A stretch of 47,934 nucleotides of DNA from Alphaproteobacteria bacterium HGW-Alphaproteobacteria-6. GTDB taxonomy: Bacteria > Pseudomonadota > Alphaproteobacteria > Rhodobacterales > Rhodobacteraceae. This document shows positions 1 through 9,248 of the stretch, piece by piece. Every line of letters begins with the position of its first letter. The first letter of the stretch is position 1. The position numbers and the translations under genes were made by a program. The notes below the pieces were generated by a model. That model saw nothing but the letters and a program-made list of their open reading frames with translations, was not told where the DNA came from and searched no databases. The DNA lies in the NCBI GenBank assembly GCA_002841115.1, contig PHEC01000005.1:1-47934 (forward strand), given 5' to 3'.

Positions 1-719
1 AGGATCTGCACGAAGCCAATTGCGGCCAGACCGCCCGCCAGCGCCGCCAGCCGCGCGTCTCCGGCGCGGCGCGCCTGCATCAGCGCACTTTCGCCGCGCG
101 ACAGCGTCAGCACATGCCAGGCGATCAGCCCGAGGATGGCGAAGGCCAGGCCAAGATGCACCGCCAGCCGGTAGGAGGCGACATCGACCATCCGACCGGT
201 CAGCCCCGAGGCGACCATCCACCAGCCGATCGCGCCTTGCAGACCGCCCAGCACCCCAAGCAGCAACAGCCGCCCGGTCCATCCCGGCGGCATCCGCCGC
301 GCCGCCAGGAAGAAGACAAAGCCCGCCGCCCAGACCAGCCCGATCACCCGGCCAAGCTGGCGGTGCCCCCATTCCCACCAGTAGATCGCCTTGAAGGCGG
401 TGATGTCCATCTGGCTGTTTTGCAACTGGAATTCCGGGCTGGCACGATAAAGCGCGAACTCGGCCTCCCATTCGGCGTTGGTGGTTGGCGGCATCGCCCC
501 GGTCACCGGGCGCCATTCGGTGATCGACAGGCCGGAATCGGTCAGCCGGGTCAGCCCGCCGACCGCGATCATCGCCGTGACCAGGATGAAAAGCCCGATC
601 AGCCAGGCCCGGACCGGGCCGCGCAGCCGGCGCCGGCCGGCGTCGATCATGCCGCCTGCGGGCGCCGCCGGCTTTGGCGCGCCGCCGACCTCTTCGAATA
701 TGCTGCGCTTGCCGGCCAT
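1..719 (-). CDS. ctaA: Heme A synthase CtaA/COX15, N-terminal part, cut by window edge
   Basis: Heme A synthase converts heme O to heme A for cytochrome c oxidase in the inner membrane. About 239 residues are visible from the ATG at 719; the C-terminal part lies beyond base 1. The start has a GGAGG ribosome site a few bases upstream. A hydrophobic segment near residues 37-57 is followed by GGLTRLTDSGLSITEW, a typical COX15/CtaA signature. WWEWGHRQLGRVIG (about residues 112-125) and LAVHLGLAFAIL carry the histidines expected to bind heme. Several further membrane segments are visible. It lies 83 bp downstream of trmJ on the same strand, with a promoter-like sequence in the gap. Family assignment is confident; nothing can be said about its C-terminus. 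Confidence 0.9.
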   Translation of the reverse strand, partial: MAGKRSIFEEVGGAPKPAAPAGGMIDAGRRRLRGPVRAWLIGLFILVTAMIAVGGLTRLTDSGLSITEWRPVTGAMPPTTNAEWEAEFALYRASPEFQLQNSQMDITAFKAIYWWEWGHRQLGRVIGLVWAAGFVFFLAARRMPPGWTGRLLLLGVLGGLQGAIGWWMVASGLTGRMVDVASYRLAVHLGLAFAILGLIAWHVLTLSRGESALMQARRAGDARLAALAGGLAAIGFVQI

Positions 720-742
720 GGCGCCCCTCCGTTCGCGGCCAG

Positions 743-771
743 ACACTAGGGCCGGGCTTGACCGGCTTCAA
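743..771 (-). promoter_or_regulatory. Candidate promoter of ctaA
   Basis: On the minus strand TTGAAG (771-766) is followed after exactly 17 bases by TAGTGT (748-743), about 24 bp before the ctaA ATG. The -35 box is close to consensus and the -10 box is a weak but plausible match. This is inferred from sequence alone. Confidence 0.4.
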
Positions 772-802
772 CCCCCCGGGCCCGGCGGCCTCAGTCGCGG
801 CC

Positions 803-1615
803 TCAGCCGCCGTCGCGGTGGCGGATGATCTGGCGCAGGATGCCGTGGAAGGTCTGCACGTCGGCCCGCGTCATCGCCAACCGGCTCCACAGGTTGCGCA
901 GGGTCAGCTTCATCGAGGGCGCACGCTCGGGCGGATGGAAATAGCCCGCCGCCTCCAGCCGTTCCTCGTAGTGATCGCCAAGCCGGGCGACCTCGATCGC
1001 CGTCGCATGTTCGGTCCCGGCCAGCGCCAGAACCTCGGGCGGCACATCGCCCTGCTGCCGGCGCCATTCATAGGCGCAAAGCAGCACCGCCTGCGCAAGG
1101 TTGAGCGAGGGGAAATCCGGGTTGACCGGTACCGAGATGATCGCATTGGCGCGCGCGACATCGGGGTTTTCCAGCCCGGCGCGCTCGGGGCCGAACAGCA
1201 GCGCCACCCGCTGCCCGGCGGCGGTCAGGGCGCGGGCATGTTCCATCGCGCGTTCCGGCGTCATCACCGGCTTGGTCAGGTCGCGGGTCCGCGAGGTCGT
1301 GGCAAAAACATAGGCGCAATCGGCGATCGCCGCCGGCAGGTCGGCAAAGACCCCGGCATGGTCAAGCACCCGCCCCGCCGCCCCCGAGGCCATCGCCACC
1401 GCGCGCGGATTGGGCCAGCCGTCGCGCGGATCCACCAGCCGCATCCGGTCCAGCCCGAAGTTCAGCATCGCCCGTGCCGCGGCACCGATGTTCTCGCCCA
1501 TCTGCGGGCGCACCAGGATGACAAGCGGCGTGTCGTCGGAGACGACAAGGGGCGTGTCGTCTGTGGCGACGGGGGGCGTGTCGTCGGAGACGACGGGGGC
1601 GGACGGTTCGGACAT
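803..1615 (-). CDS. trmJ: tRNA (cytidine/uridine-2'-O-)-methyltransferase TrmJ-like (SpoU family)
   Basis: A 270-residue SpoU/TrmH-class (SPOUT fold) methyltransferase, expected to methylate the ribose 2'-OH of nucleotide 32 of certain tRNAs using S-adenosylmethionine. The three SPOUT motifs are visible: NIGAAARAMLNFGL, then LLFGPERAGLEN, then PSLNLAQAVLLCAYEW, which form the knotted cofactor site. The frame stays open upstream to 1780, but the ATG at 1615 has GAAGG about 9 bases upstream and gives the normal family length. The N-terminus holds a repetitive SDDTPLV-type segment encoded by tandem 24-bp repeats. It is divergent from the thiE-like gene and lies upstream of ctaA. The choice of TrmJ over other SpoU proteins rests on domain layout and is fairly sure. 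Confidence 0.85.
   Translation of the reverse strand: MSEPSAPVVSDDTPPVATDDTPLVVSDDTPLVILVRPQMGENIGAAARAMLNFGLDRMRLVDPRDGWPNPRAVAMASGAAGRVLDHAGVFADLPAAIADCAYVFATTSRTRDLTKPVMTPERAMEHARALTAAGQRVALLFGPERAGLENPDVARANAIISVPVNPDFPSLNLAQAVLLCAYEWRRQQGDVPPEVLALAGTEHATAIEVARLGDHYEERLEAAGYFHPPERAPSMKLTLRNLWSRLAMTRADVQTFHGILRQIIRHRDGG
1520..1601. repeat. Tandem 24-bp repeat inside the 5' end of trmJ
   Basis: About 3.4 imperfect copies of a 24-bp unit (1520-1543, 1544-1567, 1568-1591, partial from 1592), each containing GGCGTGTCGTC. They encode repeats of the type VVSDDTPL. Because 24 is divisible by 3, copy-number change would keep the reading frame. Confidence 0.8.
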
Positions 1616-1772
1616 GCGCGGTGCCTTCGGTTTCGGCCTGCGTGATACGCCGGGCCGGCGCGCCTCGCAAGCTGTGGGCCTCGCAAGCGGCGGGGCGGCG
1701 TTTGCCGCAGGCCGTAGCCAAGCGTGGAAATCTGCGCTAAGCCCCGGGCCGGCAGAATTACCGGAGCCGGAC

Positions 1773-2393
1773 ATGGCCAAGGACGACAGACCGCAGATCT
1801 ACCTCATCAGCCCGCCGGCTTTCGACCCCGACCCCTTCGCCGAGGTGCTGTCGCGGCTGCTCGACCGGGTCGCGGTCGCCTGCATCCGGCTGGCGCCGGC
1901 CGGACAGGATGCCGACCTGATCGGGCGCATGGCCGATGCGGTGCGCGGCGTGGCGCATGAGCGTGACGTGGCGGTGGTGATTGACAGCCATATCCATCTG
2001 GTCGCCCGGCACGGGCTGGACGGGCTGCACCTGCCCGACGGGTCGCGCCAGGTCCGCGCGGCGCGCAAGGAGCTTGGCGCCGACGCGATCGTCGGTGCCT
2101 TTTGCGGCGCCTCGCAGCATGACGGGATGGCGGCGGGCGAGGCAGGCGCCGATTACGTCGCCTTCGGCCCGGTCGGGACAAGCCCGCTTGGCAGCGGCGT
2201 GCTGGCCGGGCGCGAGCTTTTCGCCTGGTGGTCGGAAGTAATCGAGGTGCCGGTCGTCGCCGAGGGCGCCCTGACCCCGGCGCTGGTCGCCGATCTGGCG
2301 CCGGTCACCGATTTCTTCGGCATCGGCGCCGAGATCTGGTCGGCCGAGGATCCGGTGGCGGCGCTGGTCGCGCTGACAGCCCCGATGGGTTGA
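1773..2393 (+). CDS. Thiamine phosphate synthase-like protein (ThiE/TenI family)
   Basis: A 206-residue alpha/beta-barrel protein of the ThiE/TenI family. ThiE couples hydroxymethylpyrimidine diphosphate and thiazole phosphate to make thiamine phosphate. Visible family traits are VVIDSHIHLVARHGLDGLHLPDG, ending in the usual 'GLHLP' turn, and GADYVAFGPVGTSPLGSG, which corresponds to the 'DY-GPVF-T-SK' phosphate loop but lacks the usual lysine. The loop and the short N-terminus make a divergent paralogue or TenI-like role possible. The ATG at 1773 is chosen because the reading frame before it resembles no protein and the barrel begins at once (QIYLISPP). No other thiamine gene is nearby. It converges on dnaJ with a 6-bp gap. 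Confidence 0.65.
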   Translation: MAKDDRPQIYLISPPAFDPDPFAEVLSRLLDRVAVACIRLAPAGQDADLIGRMADAVRGVAHERDVAVVIDSHIHLVARHGLDGLHLPDGSRQVRAARKELGADAIVGAFCGASQHDGMAAGEAGADYVAFGPVGTSPLGSGVLAGRELFAWWSEVIEVPVVAEGALTPALVADLAPVTDFFGIGAEIWSAEDPVAALVALTAPMG

Positions 2394-2406
2394 CCAGGGT
2401 CAGCCC
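2387..2406. terminator. Small stem-loop spanning both stop codons of thiE-like and dnaJ
   Basis: GGGTTGACC (2387-2395) pairs with GGTCAGCCC (2398-2406), with one G-T pair and a very tight loop. It covers the stop codons of the two convergent genes. There is no clear U-tract on either side, so termination is only a possibility. Confidence 0.3.
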
Positions 2407-3548
2407 TTCATCCCGTCCCAGAAATTGCGCACCTTCGAGAAAAAGGAGCTGCCCTCGGGGTTGTTGTCTTCCGACAGACGCTCGAACTCGCGCAGGATCT
2501 CGCGCTGGCGCGAGGTCAGGTTGACCGGGGTCTCGATCGCCAGTTCGATCAGCATGTCGCCGCTGCCGCCGCCCCGAAGCGCCGGCATCCCCTTGGCGCG
2601 CAGGCGCATCTGCTTGCCGGTCTGGCTGCCGGCCGGCACCTTGACCCGGCTGCGACCGCCGTCGATCGTCGGCACCTCGACCTCGCCGCCAAGGGCTGCG
2701 GTGATCATCGAGACCGGGACCCGGCAGTAAAGGTTGACGCCGTCACGCTGGAACAGCGCGTGTTCGCGGACCTCGATGAAGATGTAAAGATCGCCCGCCG
2801 GACCGCCGCGCAGGCCGGCCTCGCCCTCGCCTGCCAGCCGGATCCGGGTGCCGGTTTCGACCCCGGCGGGGATGTTGACCGACAGCGATCGGTCCTTTTC
2901 GCTGCGTCCGGCGCCGTGGCAGGTCGCGCAGGGATTCTTGATGGTATGGCCAAGCCCGCCGCAGGTCGGGCAGGTGCGCTCGACGGTGAAGAAGCCCTGC
3001 TGGGCGCGCACCTTGCCCATGCCGGCGCAGGTCGGGCAGGTGACCGGTTCGGCGCCACCCTCGGCGCCGGTGCCGTTGCAGGCGGTGCAGGCGACCGAGG
3101 TCGGCACCGAGATGGTCTTCTGCACGCCCCTGAACGCCTCTTCCAGCGTCACCCGCAGATTGTAGCGCAGATCCGATCCGCGCTGGGCACGGGTCCGCCC
3201 GCCGCCACCGCGCCCGCCCATGAAATCGCCGAAAAGGTCCTCGAACACATCCGAGAAGGCCGAGGAGAAATCGCCCTGGCCCGGGCCGCCGCGCGGGCCG
3301 CCGCGGCCGTTGCCCATGCCGCCTTCGAAAGCGGCATGGCCGAAACGGTCATAGGCCGCCTTGCGGGTATCGTCCTTCAGGACGTCATAGGCCTCGTTGA
3401 TTTCCTTGAAGTGCGACTCGGCCTCGGGGTTGTCCTTGTTGCGGTCGGGGTGCAACTCGCGTGCCTTGGCGCGGTAGGCCTTCTTGATCTCGTCGGTCGA
3501 GGCCCCGCGCGCGACACCCAGAACATCGTAGAAATCGCGTTTCGCCAT
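2400..3548 (-). CDS. dnaJ: Chaperone protein DnaJ
   Basis: Hsp40 co-chaperone (382 residues) that stimulates DnaK ATPase activity and delivers unfolded substrates. The J domain (about 1-75) has the HPD motif at residues 33-35. A Gly-rich linker (about 75-120) leads to the zinc domain with four CxxCxGxG motifs: [24 protein letters not shown] and CATCHGAG. The C-terminal substrate-binding domains follow. This is the full type I DnaJ layout and normal length. The start ATG is preceded by AAAGG. It lies 71 bp downstream of dnaK on the same strand and is likely co-transcribed through the intergenic stem-loop. Confidence 0.97.
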   Translation of the reverse strand: MAKRDFYDVLGVARGASTDEIKKAYRAKARELHPDRNKDNPEAESHFKEINEAYDVLKDDTRKAAYDRFGHAAFEGGMGNGRGGPRGGPGQGDFSSAFSDVFEDLFGDFMGGRGGGGRTRAQRGSDLRYNLRVTLEEAFRGVQKTISVPTSVACTACNGTGAEGGAEPVTCPTCAGMGKVRAQQGFFTVERTCPTCGGLGHTIKNPCATCHGAGRSEKDRSLSVNIPAGVETGTRIRLAGEGEAGLRGGPAGDLYIFIEVREHALFQRDGVNLYCRVPVSMITAALGGEVEVPTIDGGRSRVKVPAGSQTGKQMRLRAKGMPALRGGGSGDMLIELAIETPVNLTSRQREILREFERLSEDNNPEGSSFFSKVRNFWDGMKG

Positions 3549-3572
3549 GATCAGCCCTTTCGGGGAACGCGC

Positions 3573-3603
3573 GCGGCCGGCCCGACAAGGTCAGGCCGGC
3601 CGC
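3573..3603 (-). terminator. Strong stem-loop between dnaK and dnaJ (attenuator or RNA-processing site)
   Basis: A perfect 10-bp GC-only stem, GCGGCCGGCC (3573-3582) with GGCCGGCCGC (3594-3603), and an 11-base loop. It lies between the dnaK stop and dnaJ start. No U-tract follows, so partial termination or protection of the dnaK mRNA end is more likely than full termination. Confidence 0.5.
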
Positions 3604-3619
3604 CGGGGTTCCGGTCGCG

Positions 3620-5533
<1,914 letters not shown>

Positions 5534-5637
5534 GTGTTAAACCTTTCCTTCGGCGATGATATGGAACCAGATCCGAAAACGGCCCCTGGCCCCGATCCCA
5601 AGATTTCGGCCGGGCATCCCCGACCGGCTTCGTGGGG

Positions 5638-5667
5638 TATATAAGGAGGGGTCAGGGAGGCTGCAAG
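5638..5667 (-). promoter_or_regulatory. Candidate dnaK promoter (possible heat-shock type)
   Basis: On the minus strand CTTGCAG (5667-5661) is followed by CCTTATATA (5646-5638). Measured between TTGCAG and TATATA the spacing is 17 bases. The CTTG element and C-rich -10 flank resemble both housekeeping and RpoH-type promoters of alphaproteobacteria. It would give a leader of roughly 100 bases before the dnaK ATG. No CIRCE inverted repeat was seen. Confidence 0.5.
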
Positions 5668-5741
5668 CGCCGTCGAGGCGTGAAAAATCGGGAAAATCCG
5701 CGTCGATCGGCCGCCACCGGGATGATGCGCCGGCGGGCCGG

Positions 5742-6242
5742 TCACGTCTCGCTTTCGCGCAGGGCGTCGTCGATGGCGTCGATCATGGCGCCAAGCGGCC
5801 GATCGACCGCAACGCTCAGCGCCGCCTCGTCCGGCCCGGGCGGCTCAAGCGCCGCGAACTGGCTGTCGAGCAGCGAAAGCGGCATGTAGTGGCCCTGCCG
5901 TTCGGCCATGCGCGCGGCGATCAGGTCGCGGTCACCGGTCAGGTGAATGATGCGGACCGGCCCGCCGGCGCCGGCACGAATGCGGTCGCGGTAGGCCCGG
6001 CGCAGGGCCGAGCAGCCGATGATCAGCGGCGCGCCGTCGCGAAGCGCCTGCGCGATCCGGTCAAGCCAGGGCCAGCGGTCCTGATCGGTCAGGGCGATCC
6101 CCGCCCGCATCTTCGCGACATTCGCCGCCGGGTGCAGGACGTCGCCGTCGCGGTAGGGAATGCCAAGCCGCAGCGCCAGCGCCTCGCCGACGCTGGACTT
6201 GCCACAGCCCGAAACGCCCATGATGACGATGCGCAGGGTCAT
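5742..6242 (-). CDS. gntK: Gluconokinase (GntK/IdnK family)
   Basis: Phosphorylates D-gluconate to 6-phosphogluconate with ATP, feeding the Entner-Doudoroff or pentose phosphate route. At 166 residues it has the usual length. The P-loop MGVSGCGKSSVG lies near the N-terminus, followed by the family signature DGDVLHPAANVAKM and GIALTDQDRWPWL, then CSALRRAYRDRIR, all typical of GntK. The open frame extends 10 codons upstream, but MTLRIVIMGVSG from 6242 matches the family start. No gluconate transporter or dehydratase is nearby, so it stands alone between dnaK and the glycan region. Assignment is confident. Confidence 0.9.
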   Translation of the reverse strand: MTLRIVIMGVSGCGKSSVGEALALRLGIPYRDGDVLHPAANVAKMRAGIALTDQDRWPWLDRIAQALRDGAPLIIGCSALRRAYRDRIRAGAGGPVRIIHLTGDRDLIAARMAERQGHYMPLSLLDSQFAALEPPGPDEAALSVAVDRPLGAMIDAIDDALRESET

Positions 6243-6425
6243 GCGATGGCCGCGGTGCCGCCGCCGCCGCAAGGCGCCTGGCCATTGATCGGGCCGGCGC
6301 CGGCCGGTCCGGTGATCAGGGCCCGCCGCCCGCCCGGGTCGAATTCCTGCCGTGTCACCGGTTCCCCCTTGCCCGCCACCCGCCGCGGGCGGTTCGGCCC
6401 CGGTCCTGCCGGCCCCGTTCTTGTT

Positions 6426-6469
6426 AAAAACCGCCGGGCGCTGTCAAGCGCGCCGGTCAGCGCCCGGCG
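6426..6469 (-). terminator. Rho-independent terminator overlapping the 3' end of the KpsM-like gene
   Basis: A perfect 12-bp stem, CGCCGGGCGCTG (6432-6443) with CAGCGCCCGGCG (6458-6469), loop of 14. In the minus-strand RNA the stem is followed by GGUUUUUAAC (U-tract 6430-6426). The stop codon of the permease gene (6459-6457) lies at the stem-loop boundary, so the stem includes the last sense codons. The form is classical for intrinsic termination. Confidence 0.8.
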
Positions 6470-7278
6470 CCCCAGCTGAGCGATGCCCGGCGGCGGGTGT
6501 AGAACTCGCCCATCAGCCCGATCATGATCAGCGCCAGCGAGACATAGACCGCATAGCTGATCGAGGTGTTGCGCGGGTTGTAGTTGATGAAGGCAAAGCC
6601 GCGGGCCTGATCGATGGTGTGGAACAGAGGGTTCCAGTCGAAGATCTTCAGCATCGTGTAGGTCAGCGAATTGGCCACGAACATCTTGCCCGAGGCGATC
6701 ATGTTGGCGCGGCTGTAGATCGTCGAGGCGATGCCGGCGAAACCCGGCCACCACGGCTTGATCGCCAGAAAGACCATGCCCACCGCGATGCCGTAGAACC
6801 AGGCCAGAAGCAGCATCGCCAGCGCGCCCATCGGGTCATCGATGGTGATCGGGTTGAAGATGACGTGATAGCCGTAAAGCACGACCACCATCGACAGGAT
6901 CTGGATGTAGAGCGACCCGAGCGCCGCGGCACTGATCGCGATCACGGTGTTCATCGGCGCGTGCTTCATCATCGCCGAGGTCGGCCCTTCGGATCCGACG
7001 ATGGCGCCCACCGCCTTGATATGGGTCAGGTAGAGAAAGATCCCCGACATCAGGTAGACGATGAAGTCGCCGCGCAGGGCGGTGCCGCGCATGCCGAGGA
7101 TATCGAACATGAAATAGAAGGCGGCGACGAAGATCAGCGTCTGCAGGATGTTGGTCAGCAGGCCGACCACCGCATTGTTGTGGCTGCGCCGGACCCAGCG
7201 CACCGTGCTGTGATAGACCAGCGCCAGCACCGCCAGCGACGAGCCAAGCCCGGTCTTCCGTGTCTCGACCCTGAACAT
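6457..7278 (-). CDS. ABC-2 type polysaccharide export permease (KpsM/RkpT-like)
   Basis: A 273-residue inner-membrane protein of the ABC-2 permease family that exports capsule or O-antigen type polysaccharides. About six hydrophobic segments can be read: after a soluble N-terminal stretch containing VRRSHNNAVVGLL, segments occur in the regions of LLTNILQTLIFVAAFYFMF, FIVYLMSGIFLYL, ILSMVVVLYGY, MLLLAWFYGIAVGMVF and YVSLALIMIGLMG. NPLFHTIDQARGFAFINYNP near the C-terminal third is typical of this family. The ATPase partner (KpsT-like) is not in the window, so it must be encoded elsewhere or the gene is an orphan. It is divergent from cysQ and next to kdsB and other glycan genes. Confidence 0.8.
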   Translation of the reverse strand: MFRVETRKTGLGSSLAVLALVYHSTVRWVRRSHNNAVVGLLTNILQTLIFVAAFYFMFDILGMRGTALRGDFIVYLMSGIFLYLTHIKAVGAIVGSEGPTSAMMKHAPMNTVIAISAAALGSLYIQILSMVVVLYGYHVIFNPITIDDPMGALAMLLLAWFYGIAVGMVFLAIKPWWPGFAGIASTIYSRANMIASGKMFVANSLTYTMLKIFDWNPLFHTIDQARGFAFINYNPRNTSISYAVYVSLALIMIGLMGEFYTRRRASLSWGAGR

Positions 7279-7332
7279 CCGGACTCTGCGCTTTCGCTAA
7301 GGCCTGCGGCGGGCGATTTTCGCCGGGAAATC

Positions 7333-7361
7333 TTGCCGATCCCTTGACGCGGCATCATAAG
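7333..7361 (+). promoter_or_regulatory. Candidate promoter of cysQ-kdsB
   Basis: TTGCCG (7333-7338), a 17-base gap, and CATAAG (7356-7361), about 45 bp before the GTG start of cysQ, inside the divergent region with the permease gene. Both boxes are partial matches; moderate to low confidence. Confidence 0.3.
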
Positions 7362-7406
7362 GGGGCAGAGCCGTTCGATCAATCCTTGCCGCCAGGGGGC
7401 CGCGAC

Positions 7407-8201
7407 GTGAATTTCGACCATCTCGCCACCGTGATGCGGCGCCTGGCACTTGAGGCCGGCGACCGGATCATGGAGATCTACCGCGACCCTGATTTCGAGG
7501 TCCGCGCCAAGTCCGACGAAAGCCCGGTGACCGAGGCGGATGAGGCCGCCGACGCGCTGATCTCGGCGGGCCTGGCCGAGGCCTTTCCGCAGGTCGCGCT
7601 GGTGACCGAGGAACAGGCCGCCAGCCACGCCCAGGCCGTCTCGACCTTCCTGATCGTCGATCCCCTGGACGGGACGAAGGAATTCGTCCAGCGCCGCGGC
7701 GATTTCACCGTCAACATCGCCTATGTCGAGAACGGGGTGCCGCTGCGCGGCGTGGTTTATGCCCCGGCCAAGGGACGGCTGTTCTACACCCTCGCCGACG
7801 GCCGCGCGGTCGAGGAGACCGGCGCCTTTGCCAAGGATGCGCCCGGCGAACAGGTGCCGATCACCGTCTCGGTCCCCGACAACCGCGCATTGATGGTCGT
7901 GGCCTCGAAGTCGCACCGCGATCAGGCCACCGACGACTATATCGCCCGCTACGCGGTGCGCGACATGACCAGTGCCGGATCGAGCCTGAAGTTCTGTCTG
8001 GTCGCGACCGGCGAGGCCGATCTTTACCCCCGCCTTGGCCGGACCATGGAATGGGACACCGCGGCGGGTGATGCGGTCCTGCGCGGCGCCGGCGGCGAGG
8101 TGGTAAGGTTCGATGACCACTCGCCCCTCGCCTATGGCAAGCCCGGCTTTGCAAACCCGTTCTTCATCGCCTATGCGCCCGGCGTCCTGCTGGTGAAATG
8201 A
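7407..8201 (+). CDS. cysQ: 3'(2'),5'-bisphosphate nucleotidase CysQ
   Basis: Hydrolyses 3'-phosphoadenosine 5'-phosphate (PAP), the by-product of PAPS-using sulfotransferases and of assimilatory sulfate reduction, to AMP. It belongs to the Mg2+-dependent inositol monophosphatase superfamily: VTEADEAAD, the metal site VTEEQ (the EE pair), IVDPLDGTKEFVQR and, near the C-terminus, MEWDTAAGDAVLRGAGG are the motifs A, B and C. The GTG at 7407 is preferred (264 residues): AGGGGG stands 7 bases upstream, and the earlier in-frame TTG at 7344 has no ribosome site. It overlaps kdsB by ATGA. The sulfotransferase-like gene at 14075 would be a consumer of this clean-up step. Confidence 0.9.
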   Translation: MNFDHLATVMRRLALEAGDRIMEIYRDPDFEVRAKSDESPVTEADEAADALISAGLAEAFPQVALVTEEQAASHAQAVSTFLIVDPLDGTKEFVQRRGDFTVNIAYVENGVPLRGVVYAPAKGRLFYTLADGRAVEETGAFAKDAPGEQVPITVSVPDNRALMVVASKSHRDQATDDYIARYAVRDMTSAGSSLKFCLVATGEADLYPRLGRTMEWDTAAGDAVLRGAGGEVVRFDDHSPLAYGKPGFANPFFIAYAPGVLLVK

Positions 8202-9001
8202 TGTCCGTCCTGATCGTCATTCCGGCGCGGTTTGCCTCGACGCGCTATCCCGGCAAGCCGCTGGTCGACCTTGTCGGCGCGACCGGTGAGGCGCGCAGCC
8301 TGATTCGACGCAGCTGGGAGGCGGCGGGCCAGGTCTCGGGCGTCGCCCGCACCGTCGTCGCCACCGACGACGGCCGCATCCGCGATGCCGCCCGGGCCTT
8401 CGGCGCCGAGGTGGTGATGACCTCGGATCAGTGCCGCAACGGCACCGAACGCTGCGCCGAGGCCTATGACCGGCTGGGCGGCGGCTTCGACATCGTCGTC
8501 AACCTGCAGGGCGACGCGCCCCTGACCCCGCCCTGGTTCATCGAGGATCTGGTTGCCGGCCTTGCCGCCGACCCGGTCGCCGAGGTCGCGACCCCGGTGC
8601 TGCGCTGCGACGGCCGCGCCCTGAACGGTTTTCTCGACGACCGCCGTGCCGGCCGGGTCGGCGGCACCACAGCGGTCTTCGGCCGCGACCGCAAGGCGCT
8701 TTACTTCTCGAAAGAGGTCATCCCCTACACCGGCCGCCGCTATCCCGACGATGCCGAAACCCCGGTCTTTCACCATGTCGGGGTCTATGCCTACCGGCCC
8801 TCGGCGCTGGCCGCCTATCCGCGCTGGGAACCGGGGCCGCTGGAAGGGCTGGAAGGGCTTGAACAGCTGCGGTTTCTGGAACGCGAACGCCCGGTCCTGT
8901 GCGTCGAGGTCGATGCCCGGGGCCGCCAGTTCTGGGAGTTGAACAACCCCGAGGACGTGCCGCGGCTGGAAGCGATGATGGCAAGGATGGGGATCGCCTG
9001 A
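8198..9001 (+). CDS. kdsB: 3-deoxy-manno-octulosonate cytidylyltransferase, divergent KdsB-type
   Basis: Activates Kdo (or a close nonulosonate-like sugar) as the CMP-sugar for lipopolysaccharide or capsule assembly. The 267-residue protein has the nucleotide-binding start VIPARFASTRYPGKPL, SDQCRNGTERCAEA (SGTDR-like block) and NLQGDAPLTPP. Typical KdsB has QGDEP at this last place, so the acidic residue is replaced by alanine. There is also an unusual insertion (VGATGEARSLIRR) after PGKPLVDL. The gene is translationally coupled to cysQ (4-bp overlap; two ATG codons in a row, 8198 and 8201). The neighbouring KpsM-like permease suggests a capsule-dedicated copy. The family is certain; the exact sugar is not. 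Confidence 0.8.
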   Translation: MMSVLIVIPARFASTRYPGKPLVDLVGATGEARSLIRRSWEAAGQVSGVARTVVATDDGRIRDAARAFGAEVVMTSDQCRNGTERCAEAYDRLGGGFDIVVNLQGDAPLTPPWFIEDLVAGLAADPVAEVATPVLRCDGRALNGFLDDRRAGRVGGTTAVFGRDRKALYFSKEVIPYTGRRYPDDAETPVFHHVGVYAYRPSALAAYPRWEPGPLEGLEGLEQLRFLERERPVLCVEVDARGRQFWELNNPEDVPRLEAMMARMGIA

Positions 9002-9037
9002 CCGGACGGCAACTGGCCGGCGAATCCAGCCCCCCGG

Positions 9038-9064
9038 GGAATCACCGCGCCATGGCGGTATTCC
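9038..9064. repeat. Imperfect 27-bp inverted repeat downstream of kdsB
   Basis: GGAAT-C-ACCGC (9038-9048) and GCGGTATTCC (9055-9064) can form a 10-bp stem with one bulged C and a 6-base loop. It lies 37 bp after the kdsB stop and about 185 bp before galU. No U-tract follows. It could be a weak terminator, an mRNA-end stabiliser or an operator. Confidence 0.45.
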
Positions 9065-9159
9065 AGACTACAATTCCGGCAACCGGCGCCCTATCGTTGC
9101 CGGGCGGATTCAATTCTAGGCATTTTCCCCCCCGATCCTGCCGTCAATTCGTCATATGC

Positions 9160-9188
9160 TTGTCCTAGGCTTGCCAAACGGCTTAAAT
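9160..9188 (+). promoter_or_regulatory. Candidate promoter of galU-galE
   Basis: TTGTCC (9160-9165), 17 bases, TTAAAT (9183-9188), about 60 bp before the galU ATG, in the AT-richer part of the 247-bp gap after kdsB. Partial matches to a housekeeping promoter. Confidence 0.35.
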
Positions 9189-9248
9189 GACATCGCCGGA
9201 CAGGCAACGAGTTCGCGACGCGCGGGACGATAAAAACAAGGTGCAGTG

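Noticed and set aside
7344-7406. TTG start for cysQ at 7344
   Set aside because: No ribosome site; the GTG at 7407 has AGGGGG at good distance and fits family length.
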